Source of the DNA: Lantana camara | Taxonomy: Eukaryota; Streptophyta; Magnoliopsida; Lamiales; Verbenaceae | Assembly: GCA_037501455.1 (NCBI GenBank) | Contig: CM074858.1 | Coordinates: 19,890,501-19,954,500 of the forward strand | DNA length: 64,000 nucleotides | Direction: 5' to 3' | Part shown: in pieces, positions 1 to 10,657 of the stretch | Numbering within the stretch: the first letter of the stretch is position 1 | Layout: each line of letters opens with the position of its first letter | Translations under genes and position numbers: made by a program | Notes under the pieces: generated by a model | Seen by the model: the letters and a program-made list of their open reading frames with translations, nothing else | Told to the model about the DNA's origin: nothing | Databases searched by the model: none

Positions 1-2447
1 TTGCAACTTTGTGTAATTCTTGAACTTAATTGGTAAGGACTAAATTGCCACATTCATATCTTTTATACTTGATTGCATTCATTTAAATTATCAAGGACCA
101 AGTTGTAATTTCCCCTTTTCCTCCTCTCCTCATTCACGATATATCACATATACATATACATACATACACTTCTTCTTCATCTTTCATACACAAAACAAAG
201 CAAGAACCCTTCCTTTCTCTTCTCTCCCAATTCCGATCCAACCAAGGAAGCAAGAGCCAAGGGATTCTTCCATCTTCACCAAGAATCAATCTCCATCTCT
301 ACTTCTCTTCTTTTCCTCCACTCCTCTTCTCATTCAAGGTAAGGGCATGTATATATATTAGTAAATCTTAGAGTATGTTAGGGCTTTGCATCCCATGAGA
401 TTATATGAATCATATATGATGATCTTGAGTTGGTTTTGTGCATCTTAATCATGAGTTTCATAAAATTTGAAGCATGAATGATCATATTCAATTTAAGGGT
501 TTCTTGATTGGTTTTGATTGGATTAAAGCATAAATTCTTGGACTAATTGTTACCAAAATGATGTATTTAAGATATAAGCATGTTGGTTGATGTTTTTGGT
601 GCTTTTGGTTGAGGTTTGAGGTGATTGGGTTGTTTGGTCTTTCCCTCCCGCGAGTTTTCCCTATTCTGCTACGTTTTTCTTGCCCAAAAGGACTACCCGG
701 GCGGGTAGTTTTTTGTACTGAAAAGTACCCGGGCGGATACTTTAGGGCAGGAGGGTTTCTGCACTCTTTTTCCCCTCCCAGGTAGATTTTGCCTTGTATT
801 TTCCCCAGCCGGGTACTCTCTCATCCGAACTCCATTTCACCTAATTTTTGAACCGTTGGAAACCTTTTGAAGTCTAGAAGAACTCCAATTGGAATCACCT
901 CATTATCCTTTCTAGTTTGTGAGATATAATCAATTCTTTTTGGTGTCGCCACGTTACCGACAATCTGCTCTTACCCAACTTCGGATCTACGCCATTTTCA
1001 CCTCACTTTGAACCAAAAGTCGAGACACATACCATTTTAAAGGCCTATGTGTCTATTTTCATCTCCAACAAACAAAACTCCATTTTAACTTCTATAACTC
1101 AAGATAATCCCATTTTGCTACAGCTTGTGCATCCCCGAAAACTGTCAGCTTTTCCTAAACTTCACCAAAACATCTCTTCTTGCATTCCTTTCACCCCTTT
1201 GGCTCCCGTATGTGAATTATGTGAATTATATGATTGCTACATTGATAAATATACTCTTTTTTGACATTCCTTGGTTCTTATTTGCTTAAGTTGATGGTTC
1301 GCATCGTGATAAATGTGAAATGGCTTTAGTTGGTTGAATGGCTTGAATACGTAACCTCCTTGAGTTTCATTGCATCTCTTAAGAGTTAATCTAATGTCAT
1401 ACTTGTTTAAGTGCTACTTTCTTGCTAAGTGATTTATTTATGAAGGTGTTGATATGTGTTGAGGTGTTGGTATTGTCTTATCTATTTACGTGAACATGAC
1501 CACAACATTTCCATGCCTTTTATGCTTTCATTGGGTATCGTATCATCTCATGACATGTCACACCATTTCATGATCATTCGCCGTGCGTCCTACTTGGTTC
1601 CATTATTGAGTCGTGTCTCACAAGTACACCATGTTTCCTTTCTTGTTCAGTGTTCTCCTCGATGGAGACTTTCAAGCCTGTGGTTCTTCTCCTGCTTCAT
1701 TCTAGCACTTGGAGGTAAGGGCTTTTCTTTATAAATGACCTATGAAGTAAAATTATGCCAAATGGTTTTCATATTAAAGTTAACCATATCTTTTATACCT
1801 GCTATGTACCGGTAATGTTTTATAAATCCTAAATGTGTTACCCTGAGCCTGTTTTGCGAGATCCTACTATTGCCCCCGGCTCTTCTAGCTCTGGACTAGC
1901 CGGAGTGGTTCCTGTTCCTATTCCTGGGGCCCAGGGGCTTGTGTATTGAGTGATCCGGGGAGGTATCGGGCCGACGGTGATCTCTTGCACAAGTTCCACA
2001 CTGTTAGACTACCCGGATACCCACCAGGAGGTTTGGTGGGAGATGGGGCTCCGATCTGAGGGAGTCATGAACCCAAAGATCATCCTGATGCGCGGATGTG
2101 GAGGTTAGCTACCGGCCATATTGCACCCGTACAAAGGAGATTAATTTGTACTTGTTTTCCCGCCTGTTATCATTATAAACTCCTGTTTCCTGCTTGTTTC
2201 CTGATTCCCTGCTTGTACCTGTCATTTAATAAGTGAAAAGAGGAGTCGAAGATGGAATAATTACCCGTTCTCGCCGGGTCCCCTAAAATGTTAAGTATAG
2301 ATATCCGTACCTCTGGTATGTCGCAATCCCTATTCAGCACCGGAGCTCGTGGATCGTATAGGTAAAGTGGGCATCAACAGAGGCGTACGGATATCGACAC
2401 ATGCATATTTTATCTCGTTTACGTGACTTACATGCCCTGACATAATT
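1..2447 (+). repeat. Left part of Tekay-type LTR D, interrupted by element A
   Basis: This stretch aligns along most of its length with the complete LTR at 56702-59814. For example, the block around 860-1230 (shared strings near AAGTCTAGAA, CCAATTGGAATCA and GGTGTCGCCAC) matches 57970-58330. It therefore belongs to one LTR that resumes at 27032 after element A. By comparison with H, about 400 bp of the LTR start should lie before base 1. A splice-donor-like AAGGTAAG is at 336-343 and a palindrome cluster at 692-815. The small open frames here are not conserved coding sequence. Confidence 0.85.
692..815. repeat. GC-centred palindrome cluster in LTR D
   Basis: Short dyads include ACTACCCGGGCGGGTAGT (692-709) and AAGTACCCGGGCGGATACTTT-type (723-743), followed by decayed half copies near 778-787 and 806-815. 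The arms read ACTACC/GGTAGT around a CCGGGC centre. The equivalent position in sister LTR H has different arms. Confidence 0.85.
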
Positions 2448-4337
2448 TGTAACAGCCCAAAACAGGGCCTGGATGAAAACAGTAAGTTAAGGCAGTGGTA
2501 AAGCGTTTATAGACCGTGATCCAACTTTTTGAATCATCATACATTTCATTCTTACATGAACTTGGTGCTCGTATTTGTTCTGACATGTTTTAAGGGGGAA
2601 TTCTTGACCTTTGATACAGTTTACTATTCATAACCCGAGCCTACCTTGTTCATATTGCTACTCGAACCCTAGAGGTTCATCACACATGTTTCCCAATTGT
2701 TTGAACTTGTTTCCTGAGCTCAGAGAGTCTTTCTTGAGCCATAAGGGTATTTTTGGAACTTACCGACCAAAGTTACTATTCATCAGAAAATGAGCTTTTG
2801 ATTATGATACCTTTTTCTACCCAAGTTACAGTCGAATCGATCCTTGAGTCGAGACGAGTCTTTTGAAATCATTCTTGGCTTGGAAATCCATTCTGGAACT
2901 TTGTTTTATTGAAAACGTTTTTGAAAACCCTAGTTTACTATTCCTTTTACGAACGGTTTTCATTCGGAAAATGTTTTCTCTTCGGATTTGCACTACTTGA
3001 GCTATTTCAAGATTTTTGAGATGTTTTACAACTCTTGATTCAAACCCTAGCTTAAAATTTTGAAGCGTACGTTCGTACGTGAGAATTTACTATTCATCCT
3101 ACGTTTTCAACTTTTTAACGGTAAAACGTTTTATAGTCGATTTTGGACTCAAAACGCTTCTCGATTTATTTCTTGAATTTTGGAAGCAATCCGGACTTGA
3201 AAATCATTCTAGAAAGTCGTTTTTCACTCATGTCGAGTTTCGAGCTCAAAACTTTTATTCACTAAAGCTAATGTATCTTTCAAACGGTAAATCCGATTTC
3301 GACGAATGAATATGCGTTTCAAAGCTAATTTTCTTGCCGTCGGAATGGTTAAACTTCCAGCCACTTATCCTCGAGCCTTGGGTGACGAAATTACAGAAAT
3401 ACCCCCAGCAGCCCCATTTTTACCTTCTTAATCCCTAAAGCTTCTAGAAGATACAAGTGGATGAACTCTTGTTTTGCTCTCCTACCCTTAAGCCATTTCT
3501 ATTTGCAAGGTGAGGGGCTTCTTCACACCTATATATACCCCTCCCATGGCATTTCATTCCTTGCTCAAAGTTGTGTTAACAACACCCTTTCTTCTCTCCC
3601 TCTCCCCCTCTTTGCCGTCGGCACCCCCCCATTAGAAGCTAGGTTAGTTTGTTTTGTTTATGTTATGTTTAGTTTAGTTTATGTTTTTATGTTATGGTAT
3701 GTTTATATTATGTTTAGGTTGGGTCTTAGGGTCTTCCCTAAGCCATATAGGATTTTATTTTATGCATTTATTATATAGTTTTCATGATATGTTTTGATAG
3801 TTGTTTATATGTTTTAATTGTTTAGTATATGCTTGAATATGTTATGAATTGCTCTAGTATATGCTATGATCATGTGATATGCTTGTTATATTATGAGAAT
3901 TGATGCATGATTATGGAATTTAAATTATGTTCATGCATGTTAGCTAATGGAATAGTGATATACAATTAATTATGTCACAACTTGTTACATGTTGATATGG
4001 AATTAAATTGTTACATGTTACATGCCTAAAGGTTTATGATATATGATATGATATGATATGAGATATGTTGTGACATGTTGTCACATTGTTATATGACTCT
4101 TGATTTATGAATTGAGCTTATGATATGATATGGATTAATGGATTAGTGCCTTGATCATGTTATACACTTTAATAGTGTCACATGTTATAACCTAAGATAG
4201 AATAGTGTTTCATAACTTGATCTTATGCCTTAATTGGATCTCTTAACTATAAGTTATACATTTAACCTAGATCACACTTGATTATATGAACATGAACTTG
4301 AAACTATAGGTTATAATCAAGATCATAATTTGATTAG

Positions 4338-4422
4338 GGTGTGTGTGTGTGTGCATGCCGTGTGTGTGTGTGTGTTCGTGCGTGGTGCGTGTGTGTACCG
4401 TGTGTGTGGGTGTGTGTATAGT
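4338..4422 (+). repeat. GT-rich microsatellite in A 5' LTR
   Basis: Runs of (GT)n are broken by GCATGCC, TTCGTGCGTGGTGC and TACC. The matching tract at about 24766-24846 in the 3' LTR differs in repeat number and spacers, as expected of a fast-mutating microsatellite. Confidence 0.9.
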
Positions 4423-4452
4423 AAGGGTTTGACCCGACCCGTTGACCCGACA

Positions 4453-4530
4453 TGTGAATAGTAACCTATGAATAGTAATCGTGAATAGTAATTTGGAATA
4501 GTACTTTTAAATAGTGCTTTTGAATAGTAA
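4453..4530 (+). repeat. Array of GAATAGTA motifs in A 5' LTR
   Basis: At least five copies of GAATAGTA or close variants fall within 80 bp (about 4456, 4469, 4483, 4495, 4521). Opposite-orientation ACTATTC copies lie near 2622, 2774, 2936 and 3089. The array is retained in the 3' LTR around 24881-24958. Its function is unknown; a protein-binding array is one possibility. Confidence 0.75.
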
Positions 4531-5580
4531 AAATGAATTAAAACTTGTGCTTTCTCGATAGACATTTGCACCTAGGGTTTCCATATCCAGGGTCTAAAAT
4601 GTGTTTTCAAAATGTGTTTTCTTTCGTGGACTTGTTTCTTAACCTAAGGTTTGCGATAGGATTCATAATTTGACTAAAGCTTACTCGGTTATAGTAAGAT
4701 CATAGTCTAACGTTAAGAGTAACTCACTTTGACGTATTCCTTTGTGTGTTACCTTTCTTGAATACCTTAAATGGTATTACTCTCTTGTGTTACATGTTCC
4801 TTGTTCATTGTTTCTTGCATTTCATATGCATCTTGGTTAGTAGTGGGTCTTAGTTCTTAAGCTCACTCTAGTACACCAGCTACAGGAGTTAAAGTTGAGC
4901 ACTGGGATCCCCAGGGCACCGCATAATCTGTCTACCTACCTTTTGTTACTATTAGGTGAGGTGAAGTTATAAATGTTTTCCAACTGGAACCACGATTATA
5001 CTATCGTATCATATGTTTCGAAATTCAAAGCTAAACCTCGTTTTGAACTATCCCTTTTATCGGGACATTCTCTTGAAATGATAATTCATACTTTAATAGT
5101 ATACCTTGATCTACAGCACATATTTTCCAAAGTTCTGCATTCTTGTTCAAAAACAGTTACATTTTTTGCATATGTTTTCAAAGTACAGTTTACAGACAGA
5201 ATCACATGTTTTCAGACAGAATCATATGTTTTACAGACAACATCATATGTTACAATTACAGTTTCACATGTTAGTTAGCATACTGGAGTGATACTCTGGT
5301 CACTGCTAATCTTAAATGCAAGCATACAGTTTACAGTTTGGGCCCAGCGGTTATGTGTGGAGGTGATGCTCGGGAGGTGAGCGCCAACGACATCACCAAT
5401 ACCGGCCGCCACACTTACACTATTGACACCGACTTTTAACAGGAGGTTTGTTAAGTCAGGACAATTTGTCTGGGAATGGACAGCAAATCTGTTCCCATTA
5501 CATGTTTATAGGTCGCCTAGGGCTAGCTACCCGAAGTGACAACCGGTGGAGGATGGTGCATGTTTGTATGTGTTGGTAAG

Positions 5581-5732
5581 AGTCGTTGTTGACCTTGGTC
5601 CGATAGTCTACTATGTGCGGAGTTGTTGTTGACCTTGGTCCAATGCTCTACTTTATGTGGGGTTATTGTTGATCTTGGTCCGATACTCTACTATACGTGG
5701 AATTATTATTGATCCTGGTCCGATGCTCAACC
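5581..5732 (+). repeat. 40-bp tandem repeat, about 3.8 copies
   Basis: Units begin at 5581, 5621, 5661 and 5701 and share TTGTTGACCTTGGTCC and TCTACTATGTG-like cores. The period is exactly 40 bp. The same array is present in the 3' LTR at 26009-26160, so it predates insertion of A. Confidence 0.9.
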
Positions 5733-6606
5733 AAATCATGTTTTCTGGAGTAAGGATAGAGGAGCCTAGCTTGCGGGCAAAATTCTGTTTCATAAAGGAT
5801 GGTTCATATCTGGAAAAGTTCACTTTACCCTTATCCCGTTTTATGAAAGAACTATGAACCATCAACAGCATATGTGTGCGCGTGTGATAGCATTCATGAA
5901 AATGTTTTATAACGTGCATTCTTTTACAGCATCACATTCAAAGAGTTTTATCAACCGAACTTGTTTCGAGTTCTTCTTTAAAGCATCGCATTTAACAGTT
6001 TCGAACTTTACTTCAAGTTCTTTAATTCAGTACTTTCTTTAAAGTATTCCCTCACTTAGTCCTTTTGACTAATACCTCTCCCGTTTTCTTGCCACGTGGT
6101 TTCAGGTCTTGCAGCCGCAGTCTAGAGGTATCTTGAAGCTCTAGATTGTCATTTTTGTTTCAGTCAGGACTTAGTATTACTTCCTCTTTTGTGTCCTGCA
6201 TATGTTTTATGGCTGCATCACTTTATGTTTCTGTATATGTTTCGGAATACTTGAGTATCTTCGTTATGCTCTTTCTGCTACTCTGTTACCAATATTTTGA
6301 ACTCTGCTGTATCGGTACTTATATGTGAATCTGTTATATGTTCTGATATGCCGAGTCTCTCTTACACGATCAATATGTTCTTGCTTGTTACATGCCATCA
6401 CGCACATGTTTTGAAAAGTTTTAAAATACTTTGATTTTCCGCTGCATAGCCACATCGTTGTACATGTATAGTTCTAATAGACAGCCGTTCGCTGGAGTAT
6501 TTCTTGAGTGATGGCTCACACCATTACTTGAGAGGTGCTTCAGTGCGGGGGTTGAGACGCCGCTCTCCTCTTGTTCTGGTACGGGTGGGGGCGTTACAGC
6601 CTGAGG

Positions 6607-6618
6607 TGGTATCAGAGC
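6607..6618 (+). other. Primer-binding site of A (initiator-Met tRNA)
   Basis: TGGTATCAGAGC lies 8 bp after the LTR end. It is complementary to the 3' end of plant initiator-Met tRNA and primes minus-strand DNA synthesis. Confidence 0.95.
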
Positions 6619-6785
6619 ATCGGGTTAAGTAAGAAGAGACTTAACCTAGATTGCTCTCATGTTGCATCATGGATTGTTCACGCATTGCATCCAGGATCAT
6701 TCTCATATTGCATCGAGACAGGATTATTGGGGATTGCATGGTTCTGTTATCTGAATTTCATATCTGTGGTATCTTCTGTATAGCT

Positions 6786-7453
6786 ATGGCAGTTCAGCCA
6801 CACCAAGATCCTAATCAGCAGATGGATGAGGCTTTCTTTGAGCAGTTTGAGCCCCGCGTACTGTGGCAGTTTCTCGCCGTGGAGGCACTCGTTTCTACAC
6901 CTGGCGCAGGTCTAGGAACAGTGGCAGACCTGGGTATTCCTATCCTAACAGAGTTGTGCACTATCTCGAGTCTGAGAGAGATGGTTACTTTCAGGAGTAT
7001 CAGAGGACCCGTGAGGTCAGGTTAGAGTCTCTGTGCTATCAGGATCAGTCACTGCAGTACCAGATTGACAAGGACATCGCTCGTTAGCATGCTGCAGAGA
7101 TGACTCATATTGCTGATCAGAGGGCTGCTCGTATTGCTGAGCTGGAGGCAGATCTTATGCAGATGACTATCGATCGCGACACCTCTATAGAGCGTCACCA
7201 GCACTATCGTACCCGCGTGAGAGCTCGCCTGTATGATACCTTTCACTTGTCCGATGAGCAGGCAGTTGAGGAGGTCAAGGGTCAGGATGTCAGTCAGCCT
7301 CTCAGGAGCCCGAGCCTATGTAGGATCAGTCTGATGGAGGCGATGGAGGGTCTGATGATGATGATGATGGCGGAGATGATCTAGCAGGACACGGACAGGG
7401 TGAGGTCGTTGCCGTTTCTGATGACACCACCAGGGGTTCTTTGGACCACAATT
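6786..7453 (+). pseudogene. Extra ORF upstream of gag in A (decayed, unknown function)
   Basis: Between the primer site and gag there is a coding-like stretch of roughly 220 codons. It begins with the ATG at 6786 (MAVQPHQDPNQQMDEAFF). It changes frame near 6860 and continues with an Arg/Tyr/Ser-rich part, a stop at 7085-7087, and a charged helical part containing IADQRAARIAELEADLMQM that looks like a coiled coil. After another frame change near 7290 it has an acidic Asp/Gly-rich tail around 7340-7390. I recognise no family. Elements B and E go almost directly from primer site to gag and have nothing like it. Alternatives are a captured host fragment or a leader with chance reading frames. The breaks show that this copy is not translated whole. 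Confidence 0.55.
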
Positions 7454-7934
7454 ATCAGGGTTGATTACTGATGGGAGATTTCTGTATATAGTACGGATGC
7501 ATATATATCTATCTATGGATGGCGGACGTATAGCCGGGACAGTTCAGGACTGACTTTTGGATGAGGGGATGTATAGCTCTGGTAGATGATCCCCGACTTT
7601 TGGCACCACGGATGACGGTTCAGATGACTTGGTACCTACTAGGTTATTTTTAGCAGGGTTGGACGGATTGGTAAGGCCTGTAAGGGAGTCAACTCGATAG
7701 TATCGGGTCCTCCCCATTTTGAATTAATACTGTTAACATGTGGCCTGTAGTAAATTTTACCAAACCTTGCACAGTTATAACACTTTCGGCTTTATGTTGA
7801 ATATCTGTTTACTGCTTTCCATAACTGTCATTGCATGAGTCTTAGAGTTGCTTCAAGATACCATTAGGACCGTTGATAGGATCATGCCATTTCATTTATT
7901 GTTAGCATGCTATTGTTCTTGATATGTTGAATAC
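7454..7934 (+). other. Non-coding leader of A before the B insertion
   Basis: No reading frame of note and no repeat is seen. It joins 18025-18377 as one untranslated spacer once B is ignored. Confidence 0.6.
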
Positions 7935-9501
7935 TGTGACGCCCGGAGCGGTGGGCCACCACATCCCCCGCACTTAAACCCGAACCCACATATGAAATGG
8001 ATGTCCATACATGAGTCCAAGTCTAAGCGAACGGAACCTACACTCACTCCTTAGGCTAAGCGGGGCTACAACTCGGACAGAGCGCGCAAATATAAACACA
8101 TAAATGCGGAAGCCAAAACATAAGGATCGAAAAGAGCTCTATAACTAACATTTATACCAAATACCATGGCCTCACGGCCCAAAAGATCGAGTATATACAT
8201 CAAAAGCCCATAACTCTTCAAAATACGCTTCTAGCATCAAATACATCATAAGAGTAACCAAAATGCAAGAAGTATGAATGCAACTCGACCTAGACACACA
8301 AGTACAAGACTAAGACTCGCACTTCCCCGCCTAGCTCGAAACAACCTGCACTGAAGGTGGGAAAAGAGAGGGGTCAGTCAAAACTCGACTGAGTGAGGGG
8401 GCTAAACGCACGGCCACACCTAAATACGTAGAGAGCAAAGCATATTACAAAGGTGATAGTCATGAACCGAGGATAGGGTTTTTCATACCCAAATCATTTT
8501 CCAAAGATAACATATAATATAAAGGAAAACCTATCTCGATCCATAACCTATCAAACATAACATAAACATAAGTCCGGCGAGAACGGACTATCCCTTACTC
8601 CATCAAACATAACATAAAATCAAATTCAAATCACATCCACCCCACATCCATGGTGTATCGGGAATCAAACCCTAACACCTACATTACAAAACACATACGG
8701 GGCAGCTAACCCACGATATGCCTTCCCCGGTCATCCACCGAGGGCTCAAGATACCACGCCTTCCCAACCTCCATAGGTCGTACGTGAATACCTCAAATGA
8801 GAACGTGCACAGGGGTCATAACCGGCGACCCCGTGGTCGTCCCGGGTCTCCCTTACCCACGTCTCCGGGCCCAACAAACCAAATCAAACCAAATTCCCAT
8901 CTTTCAGGGTACAACTCGCTCAAACATACCACATACGAATAACGAATTTCAAAGTATAGCTTACTTATGCCAATACTTATACCAATTTCGAAGACGTAAA
9001 GCTTATTTCACAAAATCATAACATACCTTAAGCACTCGTATTTAATATATATATATATATACATAAGGTATATATTCGCATACGGGTAAGAAAACAACAC
9101 GTAATAGGTCTTAGGTCGCTTATCTAATACAAAGGATCCTAACCTCACCTTTGCAAAAGTTGAAGGAAGGCAAAACGGGCGAACGAACACTTAAACCTCG
9201 GGCTCACGAACTTCCGGAAGAGGCTCTGAAACAAAAGAAGACAAGACCCGAGACTTAGACTCAATAATGTACCAAAGAAGACGCCCGGCAAAATGCATGG
9301 ATCATGTTCACAAAAATATCACAATTAAGTCATATAATTGCATAGTTATAGCACAACATATTAAATCACAATTTAGTACGCAAAACAATTAAGTTATAAC
9401 AATTAATCATGCAAAAGAGAAGCAATTAAAGTCATAAAAATGCATAATTAAAGCAAAGAGAAGTAGTAGCAGCTTCTAGGTTTTGAATTCTTCAAAGGGG
9501 A

Positions 9502-9623
9502 AAATCCACCCCCATGGATTTTTCCAAAGGGGAAAATCCACCCCCATGGATTTTTCAGAAGCTACTGCCTCAAATCCACCCCCATGGATTTTTCCAAAGG
9601 GGAAAATCCACCCCCGCGGATTT
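9502..9623. repeat. Four copies of an AAATCC/GGATTT dyad in B LTR
   Basis: AAATCCACCCCCATGGATTT occurs at 9502-9521, 9534-9553 and 9572-9591, and a GCGG-centred variant at 9604-9623. Arms AAATCC/GGATTT flank a fixed 8-nt spacer. The array recurs in the other LTR 7395 bp downstream. Confidence 0.9.
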
Positions 9624-9650
9624 CTTTTCAAAAGAAGGGTTTCCGCCAAT

Positions 9651-9770
9651 GGGAACGGCCGTTCCCATTCCCAGTACAACTGGGAACGGTCGTTCCCACT
9701 CTCGGTCATGAACAGTATGGCCTGGGAACGGTCGTTCCCAGTTTAAAACTGGGGCGGGAACGGCCGTTCC
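9651..9770. repeat. GC-centred palindrome cluster in B 3' LTR
   Basis: GGGAACGGCCGTTCCC is at 9651-9666, GGGAACGGTCGTTCCC at 9682-9697 and 9724-9739, and CGGGAACGGCCGTTCC at 9755-9770. The first is a perfect palindrome. The cluster recurs at 17046-17165. Confidence 0.95.
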
Positions 9771-10629
9771 TGCCTGGTTCGAAAAGCTGGAACAGAATTT
9801 AACACAGAAAACAGGGGAAGCTCGAAAAAGTGCCAAAAATGGCCAAAAACCAACCCTATAAATTGCCACAACTTCTCAAAATGCACACACAATTCAAATA
9901 AATCATACTTAACATGTTGTCACTCAAATAGCTCAAGAAAATGGAATTAAAAGCCATGATCAAATGAATGAAAAATTTCAAGCTAGAATCATGATCATTC
10001 ATAAATGCTCACCCAACCAAAGATAAAATGCAATAAATGCAACATATATAACCTATGCAACTCATACAAGAAGCTAGGAATCAATCATCTCAAGCAAAGA
10101 GCAAGAATTCACCATTATAGCTAAACCCTTACTATTCACGTAGGGGAGCAAAGGCAAAACAAACTCACACCAAACTCAGAAATTAAACCATGGAATCGAA
10201 GAGCATGACGAGGGGATTCCGAAACCTACCTAAGTTCGAGAAAAGACGAAGAAACGAGAGAGATATCGGCTTATGAAGTTGGATGATCAAATCTTGGGGT
10301 TTTGGCTCTCTTGCTTGGCTTGAGCTGAAAATAACGTGAGGAATGAGGGAGGAGAGAAATGGTTCAGCCTTTAAGGCTGAGCCGGTTCGGTTCACGGGTT
10401 CGGTTCAAGGTTTCCGGTTCAAATTGGTTCGGTTTAACAAATACGGATTCAAATATGGTCAACTCAAATAAAACGAATAAATCACATGCACATTCATTCA
10501 AATAATTCATATAAGAATGAAAATTAAATAATTCAAATAAACAATTAGAATAAATATAAGATGCGTAAATAATAATTTTAAATGCGCACATACGTCATAC
10601 CTGTACGGTCTGAAAGTCGGGGTGTCACA

Positions 10630-10648
10630 ATCCTTCCCCCTTAAAAAG
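10630..10648 (-). other. Polypurine tract of B
   Basis: Directly before the 3' LTR, the minus strand reads CTTTTTAAGGGGGAAGGAT, the usual plus-strand primer. Confidence 0.9.
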
Positions 10649-10657
10649 GACTTGCCC

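Larger units (their letters stand above)
2448..6598 (+). repeat. 5' LTR of element A (4151 bp)
   Basis: It starts TGTAACAGCC and ends GGCGTTACA, and it matches 22935-27026 throughout. The main length difference is a stretch of nearly 60 bp near 3869-3927 that is missing from the 3' copy between short TATG repeats. It contains a GT-rich microsatellite, a 40-bp tandem repeat, an array of ACTATTCA motifs, and a hairpin TCTAGAG...CTCTAGA at 6121-6145 near the LTR end. It lacks the GC-centred palindrome cluster found in other LTRs here. Confidence 0.95.
7935..10629 (-). repeat. 3' LTR of element B
   Basis: Read on the minus strand it starts TGTGACACCCC and ends GGGCGTCACA. It holds two arrays of dyads (9502-9623 and 9651-9770), a CAGTC hairpin at 8375-8391, and the paired sequences at 8325-8335 and 8055-8065. 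It aligns with the 3' LTR of C (41880-44585), which places B and C in one family. Confidence 0.95.

Noticed and set aside
6607..6618. tRNA-like sequence (also at 15309, 34110, 60624, 63222)
   Set aside because: Only 12 bases complementary to the tRNA 3' end and directly after LTR ends; these are primer-binding sites, not tRNA genes.
9494..9770. CRISPR-like array
   Set aside because: Units are self-complementary, spacing is irregular, spacers are not unique and the array lies in a plant LTR.
9476..9869. Repetitive Pro/Trp-rich frames around 9476-9869 and 16871-17264
   Set aside because: They are translations of the dyad arrays in the B LTR, open in several frames because of the repeat period.
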